Source: JAUIET01 sp045106985 (GTDB lineage Bacteria; Pseudomonadota; Gammaproteobacteria; Pseudomonadales; JAUIET01). Taken from it: a stretch of 64,000 bases of DNA. Numbering within the stretch: position 1 is the first letter of the stretch; each line of letters begins with the position of its first letter. The position numbers were made by a program, and so were the translations under genes. The notes below the pieces were generated by a model. It saw nothing but the letters and a program-made list of their open reading frames with translations, was not told the DNA's origin and did not search any database. The stretch spans positions 13,695 to 77,694 of the forward strand of contig JBGCFQ010000036.1 in assembly GCA_045106985.1 (NCBI GenBank), written 5' to 3'. This document shows, piece by piece, positions 50,798 to 60,936 of the stretch.

Positions 50798-51187
50798 CTA
50801 CTTCTTCAGCAGAAAATCTATTATCGGTGCGTTTGCCTCTGGGAACTCGTAGTTCGCCAAGTCAGTTAAAGGTATCCAGCGAACTTCCTGACCTTCGCAG
50901 CCCCTCGGCTCTCCAGAAAAATCAAGCACTTCGCAGATCTCCAAACAGACTTTTTTGTCGGGATAAGCGTGACTGATACTCATAATCTCATTCGCATGAG
51001 TAATGCTAATACCTATCTCTTCTTGCAGCTCTCTGTGCAGAGCTTGTTCGACCGTTTCACCTGCTTCACACTTTCCGCCAGGAAATTCCCACAGCCCACC
51101 TTGATGAACATTGTCAGGCCGCTTGGCAATCAAGCATTTCTCGCCACGGCAAATAACCGCGACAGCCACTCGAACTTCACTGGTCAA
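50798..51187 (-). CDS. mutT: MutT/NUDIX 8-oxo-dGTP diphosphatase
   Basis: A 129-residue NUDIX hydrolase. The NUDIX box is GGKCEAGETVEQALHRELQEEIGI, listed here as G-x5-E-x7-REx2EExGI. KRPDNVHQGGLWEFPGGK is typical of MutT, which removes 8-oxo-dGTP from the nucleotide pool. The start is TTG (51185-51187). It lies downstream of argJ and secA, a common arrangement, and is convergent with coaE. Confidence 0.92.
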   Translation of the reverse strand: MTSEVRVAVAVICRGEKCLIAKRPDNVHQGGLWEFPGGKCEAGETVEQALHRELQEEIGISITHANEIMSISHAYPDKKVCLEICEVLDFSGEPRGCEGQEVRWIPLTDLANYEFPEANAPIIDFLLKK

Positions 51188-51286
51188 GACAAAGCCTTCG
51201 ATTTACACAGTAATCGGCGATGTGCTGACTCGCCGAGGAGGAAAGGAAACCAGTAATAAGAGCACTAGGAATTACAATCAGAAGGA

Positions 51287-52540
51287 TCACGAACGGTAAT
51301 CAGCATTAATCGACACGTAGTCGTGCGACAGATCACAGGTCCAAATAGATTCGCTTGCAGTACCAGCGCCAAGATCAACCCTCAGTGTATACGCGCCCTT
51401 TTCCATTACGGCCGTCGCCTCTTGCTCTACATAGTCAGGTGACACCGCTCCACGCTCGGCTATTAGAACTGAATCAAAATAAATACTTACCGCTTCAACA
51501 TCAAGCTGGTCGATCGGCGCCCGGCCTACAGCAGCAAGTATGCGCCCCCAATTTGGGTCGCTAGCGTACAACGCTGTTTTTACCAACGGCGAGTGAGCTA
51601 TGGTGTACGCCACCGTCAAGCAGTCTTGCGGGCTACGACCCCCATTTACTTGAACCGTCACCAGTTTGCTGGCGCCCTCAGCGTCCTCAATTATTTGAGT
51701 TGCCAAGCTAAGACTCAATCGTTTAAGCGCTGTCAGAAAGACCAGAGTCTCTGGCTGTTCACGATCTACCAGGCGAGCCTGCGTCTCTAGCCCAGTTGCC
51801 AACAGCACGCAAGCATCATTGGTGCTCGTATCGCCATCAACAGTAATGCGATTAAAGGAACCATCGACAGCTTCATTAAGTAGTGATTGTAACAAAGCCT
51901 CGTCCACAGAGAGATCTGTCGCCATATAACACAGCATTGTAGCCATGTTAGGCATGATCATTCCGGCGCCTTTACTTATTCCCGACAAGGTATATGTCTG
52001 ACCAAATACTTCACAGGAAACAGCTCCGTGTTTCGCGACAGTATCAGTTGTCATTATTGCTTCTGCAGCAGCCGCCCAATTCTCACTTGAAAGCTCAGCG
52101 AGTAAAGAGGGTATCGCTGCTTCAATCCCTTCTGTAGGAAGAAGCTCACCAATCACGCCGGTTGAGAATGGCATAACATTGGTCGGTTCAACGGCTGCTT
52201 GGCCAGACACAAGTGCACAACAGTGCTGAGCCGCAGTCATTCCAGGGCGACCGGTGCCAGCATTAGCGTTCCCGGCATTAATCAGAAGGTAGGTAGCTTT
52301 ATTAGCATCTCTTTTGGCGAGATGTTCGCGCGCCAAAGTAACCGGGGCAGCCTCAAAGCGATTTTGTGTAAAGGTCGCCGCTGCACTACTGCCGGCCCGA
52401 GCTTCAATAAGCGCAACATCGCTAGGTGGTCTTAAAGTTGTTCCATCAGAGCCTGGCTTTGCCTTCTTCAGCCCAACCGCAGACACCGATAAGCGAATAC
52501 CATCTACCGCGGCGACGGGTACTACATCAGAGCTTACCAT
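51287..52540 (-). CDS. argJ: Bifunctional ornithine acetyltransferase / N-acetylglutamate synthase ArgJ
   Basis: About 417 residues. The self-cleavage site is in SKGAGMIMPNMATMLCYMATD, where the Thr of ATML becomes the nucleophile of the beta chain. LINAGNANAGTGRPG, TTDTVAKHG, FNRITVDGDTSTNDACVL and SDPNWGRILAAVGRA are ArgJ motifs. It runs the acetyl cycle of arginine synthesis. The ATG at 52538-52540 overlaps the secA 3' end by 14 bases; a longer frame exists but is unlikely. Confidence 0.95.
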   Translation of the reverse strand: MVSSDVVPVAAVDGIRLSVSAVGLKKAKPGSDGTTLRPPSDVALIEARAGSSAAATFTQNRFEAAPVTLAREHLAKRDANKATYLLINAGNANAGTGRPGMTAAQHCCALVSGQAAVEPTNVMPFSTGVIGELLPTEGIEAAIPSLLAELSSENWAAAAEAIMTTDTVAKHGAVSCEVFGQTYTLSGISKGAGMIMPNMATMLCYMATDLSVDEALLQSLLNEAVDGSFNRITVDGDTSTNDACVLLATGLETQARLVDREQPETLVFLTALKRLSLSLATQIIEDAEGASKLVTVQVNGGRSPQDCLTVAYTIAHSPLVKTALYASDPNWGRILAAVGRAPIDQLDVEAVSIYFDSVLIAERGAVSPDYVEQEATAVMEKGAYTLRVDLGAGTASESIWTCDLSHDYVSINADYRS

Positions 52541-55283
52541 GGCACTGCTTGTACTTTTTGCCAGAACCACAGGGGCAGGCCTCGTTGCGACCAACCTTAG
52601 GTTGCATACGTTTGAAGGTTTCTATTGCTGCAGTCTCTTCACCAAGCATTGCCGGTGCAGATGAAGGCGTAGCTTCTTGCTCTGCAGTGGCTGAAGACAA
52701 GGCAGATGCTTGCTCATGCTGGAATTTCATGTTCTCGGCTTGCTGGGCCTCACGCCTTTGCTGCTCTACCGCCTCCACATCTTCCTCTCGGCGTATCTCT
52801 ACCCGACTTAGAAATCGTACAACCTCGTGTTTAATTTCTTCGAGCATATTCTGAAACAACTCGAAAGATTCACGTTTGTATTCTTGTTTGGGGTTTTTAG
52901 CCGCGTAAGCACGCAGGTGTATACCTTGTCGCAAATGATCCATAGTCGCCAGGTGCTCTTTCCAGTGCTGATCGAGCACTTGAAGCATCACATGCTTCTC
53001 AAGCTTTCGGGCTTCTTCGCCCAAGGGGTCCATTTTGGCCTGGTAAGCATCAACAAAATTAGAAAGTATACGTTCGCGCAGCGGTTCCTCATGAAGGTTG
53101 TCGTCTTCATCTAACCACTTACGTACCGGCAATTCCAAACCAAGCTCGGTTTTCAGACTCTCTTCAAGTCCCTCAATGTCCCACTGCTCCTCAAGGCTTT
53201 GTGGAGGAATATGCCCATTAACTATTTCATTGGTAACATCTTCACGAATCGCTGCGATCATGTCTTCAATATCAGCCGACTCCATAACTTCATTACGCTG
53301 ACGATACACTACTTGGCGTTGGTCATTGGCAACGTCATCGTATTCCAATAGCTGTTTTCGAATATCAAAATTGCGGCCTTCGACTTTACGTTGAGCTTTT
53401 TCGATAGCATTACTTACCATCCTGTGCTCAATCGCCTCACCTCGCTCCATGCCAAGAGCCTGCATAAAGTTCTTTACCCTGTCAGACGCAAAAATGCGCA
53501 TCAGGTTATCTTCCAGCGAGAGGTAAAACCGGGTAACACCAGGGTCACCCTGTCGGCCGGCACGACCGCGCAACTGGTTGTCGATTCGACGGGATTCGTG
53601 ACGCTCTGTCGCCAGTATGTGTAGCCCGCCATTCTCAATCACTTGATCGTGGCGCTGTTGCCACGCAGCGCGCAGGGCCTGTATATCGGCTTCACTGAGT
53701 TTGTCGTGGCTTGCTAATTCTGCCTCAAGGTTTCCGCCTAACACTATATCTGTGCCTCGGCCTGCCATATTGGTTGCAATAGTAATCGCTGCGGGTCTAC
53801 CCGCTTGGGCAATGATCTCAGCTTCCTGTTGATGGAACTTCGCGTTCAGTACTTTATGATCAATTTTTGCTTTCGTGAGATGCTCCGAAAGCTCCTCAGA
53901 CGTATCAATGGACGCCGTACCAACCAACACCGGGCTGCCTTGGTCAATATACGCTTTTAGGTCTTCCAGAATTGCTTCAAACTTTTCTTCTTTTGAAAGA
54001 AAAACCAGATCATTTAGATCTTTGCGAATGGCTGGCAAGTTCGTTGGAATTACCAACACATCCAGGCCGTAAATTTGGCGAAACTCAAAAGCCTCAGTAT
54101 CGGCCGTACCGGTCATACCACTTAACTTCTGATATTGACGGAAGTAATTCTGAAATGTTGTGGAGGCAAGCGTTTGGCTTTCGGCCTGAATCTCTACTTT
54201 TTCCTTAGCTTCAATAGCCTGGTGCAGTCCTTCAGAAAGGCGGCGGCCCGGCATGGTGCGACCGGTATGCTCGTCAATAAGCACAACCCTATTGTTTTGA
54301 ACGATGTACTCTACATTTCGGTTGAAAAAAACATGCGCTCTCAATGCAGACTGAACGTGGTGGAGCAGATTTAGGTTGCCTGGCGCGTATAGATTGTCTT
54401 CTTCCTCGAGAAGCCCGTTTTCTATAAGAAGTTCTTCAACAAACTGATGCCCTTGTTCAGTAAGCTCTATATGACGTTGCTTTTCATCAAAGGTGTAGTG
54501 ACCTCCATCACCCTCGCGGTCACCTTCGTCGCTCATGTCTGGCTGCAGACGCTTGATGAACTTATCCATCCGCATGTATAAGGCAGAGCTGTCTTCAGCG
54601 GCACCAGAAATAATCAGCGGCGTACGAGCTTCATCAATCAGAATAGAATCAACTTCGTCAACGATCGCAAAGTTCTGGGAACCCTGCATGCGCTCCTCGG
54701 AACTGAAGGCCATGTTGTCGCGCAGGTAATCGAAACCAAATTCGTTGTTAGTACCGTAAGTGATATCTGATCTGTAGGCAGCGTATTTTTCTTCCTGGGT
54801 CTGCCCCGAAAGAATCACGCCCAGCGTCAAACCCAACATTTCATAAATTGGGCGCATCCAATTCGCATCGCGTTCGGCAAGGTAGTCATTGACAGTAACA
54901 AGATGCACACCATCGCCGGAAATCGCATTTAGGTAGGCCGGTAGCGTCGCTACCAGTGTTTTACCCTCGCCCGTTCGCATTTCAGCGATATTGCCTTCAT
55001 GCAAGGCGCTGCCACCGATCATTTGTACGTCGAAATGACGCAATCCCAATGTTCGCTTGCTGGCCTCTCGGACCAAGGCAAAGGCCTCGGGCAGCAGCGA
55101 GTCTAAAGACTCACCGCCCTCAATCCGCTCGCGAAAAGCTTGGGTTTTTGCAGGGATGTCGGCGTCTGAGAGCTTCTCAAACTCCTCTTCAAGTGCGTTG
55201 ATTTTCTTTACGTACTTGGATAACCGTTTTATTTCACGATCATTTTTAGTGCCAATAACGGCCTTAAATAACTTTCCAATCAT
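52527..55283 (-). CDS. secA: Preprotein translocase ATPase SecA
   Basis: About 918 residues. It has MIGKLFKAVIGTKNDREIKR, Walker A in EMRTGEGKTLVATLPAYLNA, IVDEVDSILIDEARTPLIISG, the preprotein cross-linking domain, GRAGRQGDPGVTRFYLSLEDNLMRIF, and a C-terminal zinc/SecB-binding motif EACPCGSGKKYKQCHGK. It drives export through SecYEG. The ATG at 55281-55283 is chosen over the frame start four codons earlier because it matches the family N-terminus. Confidence 0.98.
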   Translation of the reverse strand: MIGKLFKAVIGTKNDREIKRLSKYVKKINALEEEFEKLSDADIPAKTQAFRERIEGGESLDSLLPEAFALVREASKRTLGLRHFDVQMIGGSALHEGNIAEMRTGEGKTLVATLPAYLNAISGDGVHLVTVNDYLAERDANWMRPIYEMLGLTLGVILSGQTQEEKYAAYRSDITYGTNNEFGFDYLRDNMAFSSEERMQGSQNFAIVDEVDSILIDEARTPLIISGAAEDSSALYMRMDKFIKRLQPDMSDEGDREGDGGHYTFDEKQRHIELTEQGHQFVEELLIENGLLEEEDNLYAPGNLNLLHHVQSALRAHVFFNRNVEYIVQNNRVVLIDEHTGRTMPGRRLSEGLHQAIEAKEKVEIQAESQTLASTTFQNYFRQYQKLSGMTGTADTEAFEFRQIYGLDVLVIPTNLPAIRKDLNDLVFLSKEEKFEAILEDLKAYIDQGSPVLVGTASIDTSEELSEHLTKAKIDHKVLNAKFHQQEAEIIAQAGRPAAITIATNMAGRGTDIVLGGNLEAELASHDKLSEADIQALRAAWQQRHDQVIENGGLHILATERHESRRIDNQLRGRAGRQGDPGVTRFYLSLEDNLMRIFASDRVKNFMQALGMERGEAIEHRMVSNAIEKAQRKVEGRNFDIRKQLLEYDDVANDQRQVVYRQRNEVMESADIEDMIAAIREDVTNEIVNGHIPPQSLEEQWDIEGLEESLKTELGLELPVRKWLDEDDNLHEEPLRERILSNFVDAYQAKMDPLGEEARKLEKHVMLQVLDQHWKEHLATMDHLRQGIHLRAYAAKNPKQEYKRESFELFQNMLEEIKHEVVRFLSRVEIRREEDVEAVEQQRREAQQAENMKFQHEQASALSSATAEQEATPSSAPAMLGEETAAIETFKRMQPKVGRNEACPCGSGKKYKQCHGKL

Positions 55284-55498
55284 GGGTAATGGCAAATGCA
55301 GATGGTGGCGTTAAACTCTTTGCCGCTTAGACACGAGCAGCTTGAATACAGGTGTATGGATGCATAGGACTCTCCGACAGCAACCGGATGCAGAGTAAAC
55401 CGGATGACGTGCTCTTAAGCAAGTAGAAATTCCCTTTAGAGGCCAGGGAAGGCCTGCGAGCGCCGGATTAGAGGGCAGACTCCACAAAAGCCAATAGG

Positions 55499-56413
55499 CT
55501 ATTGGCGATTGATGTAGGTAGTTGGATTAATAGACTTGCCGCCTTTCAGAACCTCAAAATGAACATGAGCTCCCGTTGAGCGTCCACTGCTGCCCATTTT
55601 AGCAATTACCTGACCTTTCTTAACTACATCGCCAGGACTAACCACGATCTCAGAATTATGACCATAACGAGTACTTAAACCATTGCCATGATTGATCTGC
55701 ACCAAATCGCCATAGCCGTAACGCTTGTCTGCCCAGGTTACAACGCCTGCGGCTACAGCAATTATGTCGCTGCCCATTTTGCCTGCAAAATCGACACCTT
55801 TATGCCACGCGCGATGACCCTTGAAAGGGTCAGTACGATAACCAAAGGCCGACGACATCCAGCCTTTCACTATTGGTCTGCCAGCGATCATGCCAGCGTC
55901 TCGTAATTCTCGATTAGAGAGAAGGCTCTCCATGTACTCCAGTTGTTGCTCTCGGCGGTCTATCTGGTCAGCTAACAGGTCTAGGGTCTTATGGAAGTCC
56001 GGCATCTCATCAAATAGCTCGTCACTTGATTCGTCTGGCCCACCCATTGCTGGCCGCTCTGAGAAATCAAATTCTGATTTATCCAATTTCGCCATAGTCG
56101 CCATTCTTTCAGCCAGCGCATCAAGGCGCAGCAACCGCGACTGTAACTGGGCCGTTTTTACAGCTAAGGCTTCTATTTTTGCCTGGTTTTCCTGCTTGGT
56201 TGCCAGCACTTGTTCTTGCTGGGCCTGTAAGGTGCTCTGCCACTCAGTAATCATCTCCGACTGCTGCTGGGGCATCTCTATAGCCCTAGTTAGCAAAACC
56301 GCTGAAACTGCAACCGCAGCAACCGCTAGGACCCCGCTTCCGAAAAGCGTGGTTTTTGAGAGATTGATCGTCCTGGAGCGACTGTTACGCCGACTGACGA
56401 GAATAATTTGCAT
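55499..56413 (-). CDS. M23 family metallopeptidase with N-terminal membrane anchor and coiled coil
   Basis: A 304-residue protein. A membrane anchor (about 22-43) is followed by a coiled coil (about 50-95 and 135-165) and a C-terminal LytM/M23 domain: GHRAWHKGVDFAGKMGSDIIAVAAGVV (HxxxD zinc ligands) and GAHVHFEVLKGGKSINP (HxH). All zinc ligands appear present, so it should be an active endopeptidase cutting peptidoglycan cross-links. It sits between secA and lpxC, where E. coli has secM; M23 genes at this place are common in pseudomonads. Related to MepM/NlpD-type division hydrolases only by fold. Confidence 0.88.
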   Translation of the reverse strand: MQIILVSRRNSRSRTINLSKTTLFGSGVLAVAAVAVSAVLLTRAIEMPQQQSEMITEWQSTLQAQQEQVLATKQENQAKIEALAVKTAQLQSRLLRLDALAERMATMAKLDKSEFDFSERPAMGGPDESSDELFDEMPDFHKTLDLLADQIDRREQQLEYMESLLSNRELRDAGMIAGRPIVKGWMSSAFGYRTDPFKGHRAWHKGVDFAGKMGSDIIAVAAGVVTWADKRYGYGDLVQINHGNGLSTRYGHNSEIVVSPGDVVKKGQVIAKMGSSGRSTGAHVHFEVLKGGKSINPTTYINRQ

Positions 56414-56517
56414 ATTGAAGTTCCGAATGCGCGCAACAGGCTATAACTAAAACCAAAGCCGCTTTTGTCACACTCTCAATAGTTGTTCAGTTACAGTAAA
56501 AGTATAGTCAGCCTTGA

Positions 56518-57432
56518 TTAAACAGCAACCACTGGACTCAGGTAGGACACAGGTGCTTCTTCAGTTTTACCCTCGAAGGTTGCGATTTCCCAAGACTCTT
56601 GGTTAGCCAGCAGTGCTTTCACCGCCATGTTGTTCAAAGAATGACCAGATTTGTACGCCTTATATTCACCTATTACACCCAAACCCAACAGGTAGAGATC
56701 ACCGATCGCATCAAGAATCTTATGTTTTACGAACTCATCTTCATAACGCAGGCCATCTTCATTCAGAATTTTATATTGGTCCACTACAATAGCGTTATCT
56801 ACGCTGCCGCCCAGGGCAAAGCCTCTGGAACGCAGATATTCAATCTCGTGCATAAAACCGAAGGTTCTTGCGCGACTCACTTCTCGCACGTAGGACGTGC
56901 TGGAAAAATCCACACAAGCATCCACCGTGCGGTCATCAAATACAGGGTGATCAAACGCAATCGTAAAGTTAACCTTAAACCCGTCAAACGGCAGAAAACT
57001 CGCTTTCTTGTCGCCATCTTTAACAGTAATGGGCTCAAGTATGCGAACAAATTTCTTGGCCGCGCTTTGCTCTTCTATGCCTGCCGATTGAATAAGGAAC
57101 ACGAAAGGACCAGCACTGCCGTCCATAATTGGCACTTCTTCGGCGCTGAGATCCACGATGGCGTTATCGATTCCTAGCCCCGACATTGCCGATAATAAGT
57201 GCTCAACTGTCGAAACTTTACATCCATTACGAGATAACGCGGTCGACAGCATCGTATCGCTGACATAATCCGAATGCGCAGGAATTTCCTGTACGGGGTC
57301 TAAATCTACCCGACGGAATAATATGCCGCTGTTTACAGGAGCCGGACGTAGAGTCAGGTAGACCTTCTTGCCCGTGTGCAAGCCGATGCCCGTGGCTTTG
57401 ATTGAATTTCTAAGTGTTCTCTGCCGTATCAT
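56518..57432 (-). CDS. lpxC: UDP-3-O-acyl-N-acetylglucosamine deacetylase LpxC
   Basis: A 304-residue zinc deacetylase for the committed step of lipid A synthesis. MIRQRTLRNSIKATGIGLHTGKKV, the zinc His in STVEHLLSAM, EVPIMDGSAGPF, RARTFGFMHEIEYLRSRGFALGGSVDNAIV, and KHKILDAIGDLYLLG plus SGHSLNN (remaining ligands and catalytic His) are seen. It ends the division cluster downstream of ftsZ, as in E. coli. Confidence 0.98.
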   Translation of the reverse strand: MIRQRTLRNSIKATGIGLHTGKKVYLTLRPAPVNSGILFRRVDLDPVQEIPAHSDYVSDTMLSTALSRNGCKVSTVEHLLSAMSGLGIDNAIVDLSAEEVPIMDGSAGPFVFLIQSAGIEEQSAAKKFVRILEPITVKDGDKKASFLPFDGFKVNFTIAFDHPVFDDRTVDACVDFSSTSYVREVSRARTFGFMHEIEYLRSRGFALGGSVDNAIVVDQYKILNEDGLRYEDEFVKHKILDAIGDLYLLGLGVIGEYKAYKSGHSLNNMAVKALLANQESWEIATFEGKTEEAPVSYLSPVVAV

Positions 57433-57467
57433 AGTACTTTTTTATGGCTAATGAGCGATGCGTGACC

Positions 57468-57489
57468 GCGTGGTTAATTTGCACCACGC
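57468..57489. promoter_or_regulatory. Inverted repeat in the ftsZ-lpxC gap
   Basis: GCGTGGT and ACCACGC, an exact seven-base inverted repeat with an eight-base spacer, lie 36 bp upstream of the lpxC start. It may be a leader hairpin or operator. Confidence 0.35.
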
Positions 57490-57609
57490 CAATCCTGTCG
57501 GAAAGCTCCTATTAGCCACAGCAAACAACGCCGTGGCACAGTGAAGCTGCGCATTGTACCCGACAGCCGGTACTGAAACCAGCCAGTTTTTATCCATGTT
57601 AGGCAGGCT

Positions 57610-58836
57610 CTAATCTGCCTGGCGACGTATAAATGCTGGAATATCAAGGAATTGCAGATCCTTATCCGGTTGCGAGGCCGTTTCCGGCATATCTGCTGCC
57701 TGCGCAGACGTTGCCAGGCTAGGCTCTAATCCTCGAATATGAGCTGGTCGAGTCGCCCTTGCCTCCTCCTTACGAGGACGGCGAATGGCCGTTGGCATCT
57801 CATAGTCCTTATAGTTTGGCGCTTCGCCAACAGGCAACGGCTCTGAAGACAACGGTGCGCTCTGGCGCTTAGCGGCGGCGGGCTCATTTAGACCCGTGGC
57901 GACTACCGTCACCTTGAGCTCATCCGTCATGTTAGGGTCAAGCACCGTGCCTACAACGATTGTGGCATTGTCAGAGGCGAACTCTTTGATTGTGTCACCA
58001 ACTTCAGTGAATTCACCAAGCAGCAAATCCAACCCAGCCGTAATGTTGACCAGTATTCCTCGTGCACCCTGCAAATTAACGTCTTCCAGCAACGGGCTTC
58101 GAATGGCTTTTTCTGCTGCTTCTCGAGCTCGGTTTTCACCATGGGCCGCGCCAGTTCCCATCATAGCCATGCCCATTTCTGACATAACGGTTCGCACATC
58201 AGCAAAGTCGACGTTCATCATGCCCGGGCGGATAATCAAATCAGCAATACCTTGTACCGCTCCCAAAAGAACATCGTTAGCCGCCTGAAAGGCATCAAGC
58301 AATGTCACATTTTGACCAAGTACTGGCAACAATTTTTCGTTAGGTATAGTAATCAATGAGTCTACATGCTGCTCTAACTCTTCCATCCCCTGAGCCGCAA
58401 CACGCATTCGGCTTGCGCCTTCAAAGGAAAACGGCTTAGTTACTACCGCCACTGTAAGAATCCCTAGCTCACGCGCAATTTCTGCCACGACAGGTGCACC
58501 ACCCGTTCCGGTGCCGCCGCCCATTCCCGCGGTAATGAATACCATGTCCGCGCCTTGCAACGACTCAATGATTCGGTCCCGGTCTTCCAAGGCTGCTTGG
58601 CGTCCAACTTCAGGATTGGCCCCCGCACCAAGACCATTAGTTACGGTGCCACCCAACTGCAATACAGTATGGGAATCAACTCCGGCAAGAGCCTGAGCAT
58701 CTGTGTTAGCGCATATAAACTGAACGCCGTCGACATGATTTTGAATCATGTGCTTGACTGCATTACCGCCGCCACCGCCAACACCCAGAACCTTTATTAC
58801 CGCATTTTGTGGAGCACTATCGACTAGTTCAAACAT
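57610..58836 (-). CDS. ftsZ: Cell division GTPase FtsZ
   Basis: A 408-residue tubulin homologue forming the Z ring. It has GVGGGGGNAVKHM, the GTP signature GGGTGTGGAPVVAEIA, NVDFADVRTVMS (T7 loop) and a variable linker. The conserved tail DIPAFIRRQAD is the docking peptide for FtsA and ZipA. GAGGAAAA precedes the ATG. 24 bp after ftsA. Confidence 0.99.
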   Translation of the reverse strand: MFELVDSAPQNAVIKVLGVGGGGGNAVKHMIQNHVDGVQFICANTDAQALAGVDSHTVLQLGGTVTNGLGAGANPEVGRQAALEDRDRIIESLQGADMVFITAGMGGGTGTGGAPVVAEIARELGILTVAVVTKPFSFEGASRMRVAAQGMEELEQHVDSLITIPNEKLLPVLGQNVTLLDAFQAANDVLLGAVQGIADLIIRPGMMNVDFADVRTVMSEMGMAMMGTGAAHGENRAREAAEKAIRSPLLEDVNLQGARGILVNITAGLDLLLGEFTEVGDTIKEFASDNATIVVGTVLDPNMTDELKVTVVATGLNEPAAAKRQSAPLSSEPLPVGEAPNYKDYEMPTAIRRPRKEEARATRPAHIRGLEPSLATSAQAADMPETASQPDKDLQFLDIPAFIRRQAD

Positions 58837-58860
58837 GATATTTTCCTCATATGATCAAAT

Positions 58861-60090
58861 TTAGAAGTTTTGTTGCAGGTATCGCTGCATTCTCGAGAAC
58901 CAGCCCTTACCGCTGCTTTCTCCTGTATTAATGTACTCCGCTTCCTCTTGCTGTTTGATGCCATACATCAGCAAGCCAACGCCTGTGGCGTATATAGGGT
59001 TTCGGACTATGTCTTGTAAGCCATGCACATTGATGGGCACGCCCAAACGTACTGGCATATGAAAGATAGACTCCGCTAACTCAATAACGCCTTCCATCTT
59101 CGACGTTCCGCCTGTAAGCACTATTCCTGCGGCCACTAAGTCTTCATACCCTGAGCGGCGAAGCTCGGCTTGCACTAGCGTAAGCAGCTCGTCGTACCGA
59201 GGCTCAACCACTTCGGCCAATGCCTGGCGCGATAAATCCCGCGCTGGCCGATCAGCCACACTAGGCACCTTTATGGTTTGGTCTGCGCCCGCTAACTGCG
59301 CTAATGCACAGGCATACTTTATCTTTATTTCTTCAGCATTCTGCGTCGGTGTGCGCAACGCCATCGCGATATCGTTGGTGACTTGGTCCCCGGCGATTGG
59401 TATAACACCTGTGTGGCGAATGGCCCCGTCTGTGAACACTGCGATATCTGTTGTACCACCGCCGATATCAACCAAACAGACACCTAGCTCGCGCTCATCA
59501 TCTGTTAGCACAGAATAGCTTGAAGCCAGCTGTTCAAGAATTACGTCTTCAACTTCCAAGCCGCAACGCTTAATACACTTTTCTATGTTTTGTGACGCGT
59601 TAACCGCGCAGGTAACCAAGTGAACCTTGGCTTCCAGGCGCACGCCAGACATTCCAAGCGGCTTCTTAATGCCTTCTTGCTCGTCAATCAGAAATTCCTG
59701 CGGCAAAATATGAAGAACTTTCTGGTCGGCCGGTATCGCAACAGCTTGGGCTGCATCAATTACCCGCTCAACATCAGCTTGGCGAACTTCCTTATCGCGT
59801 ATCGCGACAATGCCATGCGAATTAAGACTGCGAATATGGCTTCCAGCAATGCCGGCGTAAACAGAGTGTATTTGACAACCGGCCATTAACTCGGCTTCCT
59901 CAACAGCACTCTGAATGCTCTGAATCGTTGATTCTATGTTTACAACAACGCCTTTTTTCAATCCACGTGAAGGCTTGGAGCCAATGCCAACAATATTGAT
60001 CTGCCCCTCTGGTTCAACCTCTGCGACGATGGCAACGATCTTTGAAGTGCCTATGTCCAGGCCAACGATCATTTTCTTATCATTAGCCAT
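58861..60090 (-). CDS. ftsA: Cell division actin-like protein FtsA
   Basis: A 409-residue actin-fold ATPase tethering FtsZ to the membrane. It has IVGLDIGTSKIVAIVAEV, the SHUT_2-type 1C domain, CLVDIGGGTTDIAVFTDGAIRHT and GIVLTGGTSKMEGV. The C-terminal amphipathic membrane-targeting helix is KGWFSRMQRYLQQNF. Its ATG overlaps the ftsQ stop by one base. Confidence 0.98.
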   Translation of the reverse strand: MANDKKMIVGLDIGTSKIVAIVAEVEPEGQINIVGIGSKPSRGLKKGVVVNIESTIQSIQSAVEEAELMAGCQIHSVYAGIAGSHIRSLNSHGIVAIRDKEVRQADVERVIDAAQAVAIPADQKVLHILPQEFLIDEQEGIKKPLGMSGVRLEAKVHLVTCAVNASQNIEKCIKRCGLEVEDVILEQLASSYSVLTDDERELGVCLVDIGGGTTDIAVFTDGAIRHTGVIPIAGDQVTNDIAMALRTPTQNAEEIKIKYACALAQLAGADQTIKVPSVADRPARDLSRQALAEVVEPRYDELLTLVQAELRRSGYEDLVAAGIVLTGGTSKMEGVIELAESIFHMPVRLGVPINVHGLQDIVRNPIYATGVGLLMYGIKQQEEAEYINTGESSGKGWFSRMQRYLQQNF

Positions 60091-60935
60091 TAGATGAGTT
60101 TCTCTTTCTTGTCGGCCGCCTTGTGAGCGGTTTGCTTTGACGACGCGTCTAGTCCCGTCTGATTCCAGCGTATCGCTGCTCCAGATGGATAACGAAAATC
60201 GATGTATGCAAGCTGTTCTAATTTGTGTTTCAACAAGCGCTTATGTAACTTTAAAAATCGTTGCATTTTTTGAATCAAATGTTCATTGCCAAAGCGAAGC
60301 TCTATACCTGAGCGCAGCACTGCTGTTACGCCCTGCAACTCATCATCTTTCAGCTCCGCAATCGACAAGCCCAGAGGCTCTAGCATTCGGCTGAACTCCT
60401 GGTAGCGTTGCATCATCACAATCTGCTGCCCGTTGCCACCTGCCAGTCTAGGCAGATCGATTTGCAATGCTTCTTCCCTGTCGTTGGCAAACGCTTTGCC
60501 GTCGGCGTTCAAAAATGTAACAGCATTCCAAATGGCTATTGGTGCTTGCTCCTGAATACTGACGTTGATTCCTGATGGCCAACGACGTTGAACCTGTGCC
60601 TGATAAACCCATGGTTCTTGCTCCAGGCGCTGCTTGATTGGTGCCAGGTCCATAGTGAAAAAACCATCATTTAAATAGGGCGAAACCAAAGCCACAACGC
60701 GGCTCTGATCGATTTTTCGAAACTCCCCGTCCACTCTCACGTTTTGCACATCAAGCTCAAACATTTGTTTCGCATTATTGAAACCCAAAATACCGAATCC
60801 GACGACGGCAATCCAGATAAGCAATACCATAAACAGTTGTTTTACCCGTGTTTTCTTTTCAAGCTCGCGCGATTTGCTTACCGCTCCGCGTCTTGGCGAT
60901 GCCGTGCGCGTGTTTTTCTTTTTCACGGAGCGCAT
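60090..60935 (-). CDS. ftsQ: Cell division protein FtsQ
   Basis: About 281 residues. A basic cytoplasmic N-terminus (RSVKKKNTRTASPRRG) precedes one membrane helix (LFMVLLIWIAVVGFGILGF). A POTRA domain (FELDVQNVRVDGEFRKIDQSRV...NDGFFTMDLAPIKQRLEQEPWVYQAQVQRRWPSGINVSIQEQ, in pieces) and the FtsQ beta domain with YIDFRYPSGAAIRW follow. It recruits FtsB/FtsL. The ATG at 60933-60935 lies directly after the ddlB stop; an earlier frame start would overlap ddlB. Confidence 0.95.
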   Translation of the reverse strand: MRSVKKKNTRTASPRRGAVSKSRELEKKTRVKQLFMVLLIWIAVVGFGILGFNNAKQMFELDVQNVRVDGEFRKIDQSRVVALVSPYLNDGFFTMDLAPIKQRLEQEPWVYQAQVQRRWPSGINVSIQEQAPIAIWNAVTFLNADGKAFANDREEALQIDLPRLAGGNGQQIVMMQRYQEFSRMLEPLGLSIAELKDDELQGVTAVLRSGIELRFGNEHLIQKMQRFLKLHKRLLKHKLEQLAYIDFRYPSGAAIRWNQTGLDASSKQTAHKAADKKEKLI

Positions 60936-60936
60936 C

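Noticed and set aside
55890..56450. 186-codon plus-strand frame
   Set aside because: Antisense to the M23 peptidase gene; Ser/Cys-rich composition typical of a shadow frame.
56599..57177. 192-codon plus-strand frame
   Set aside because: Antisense to lpxC and without family motifs.
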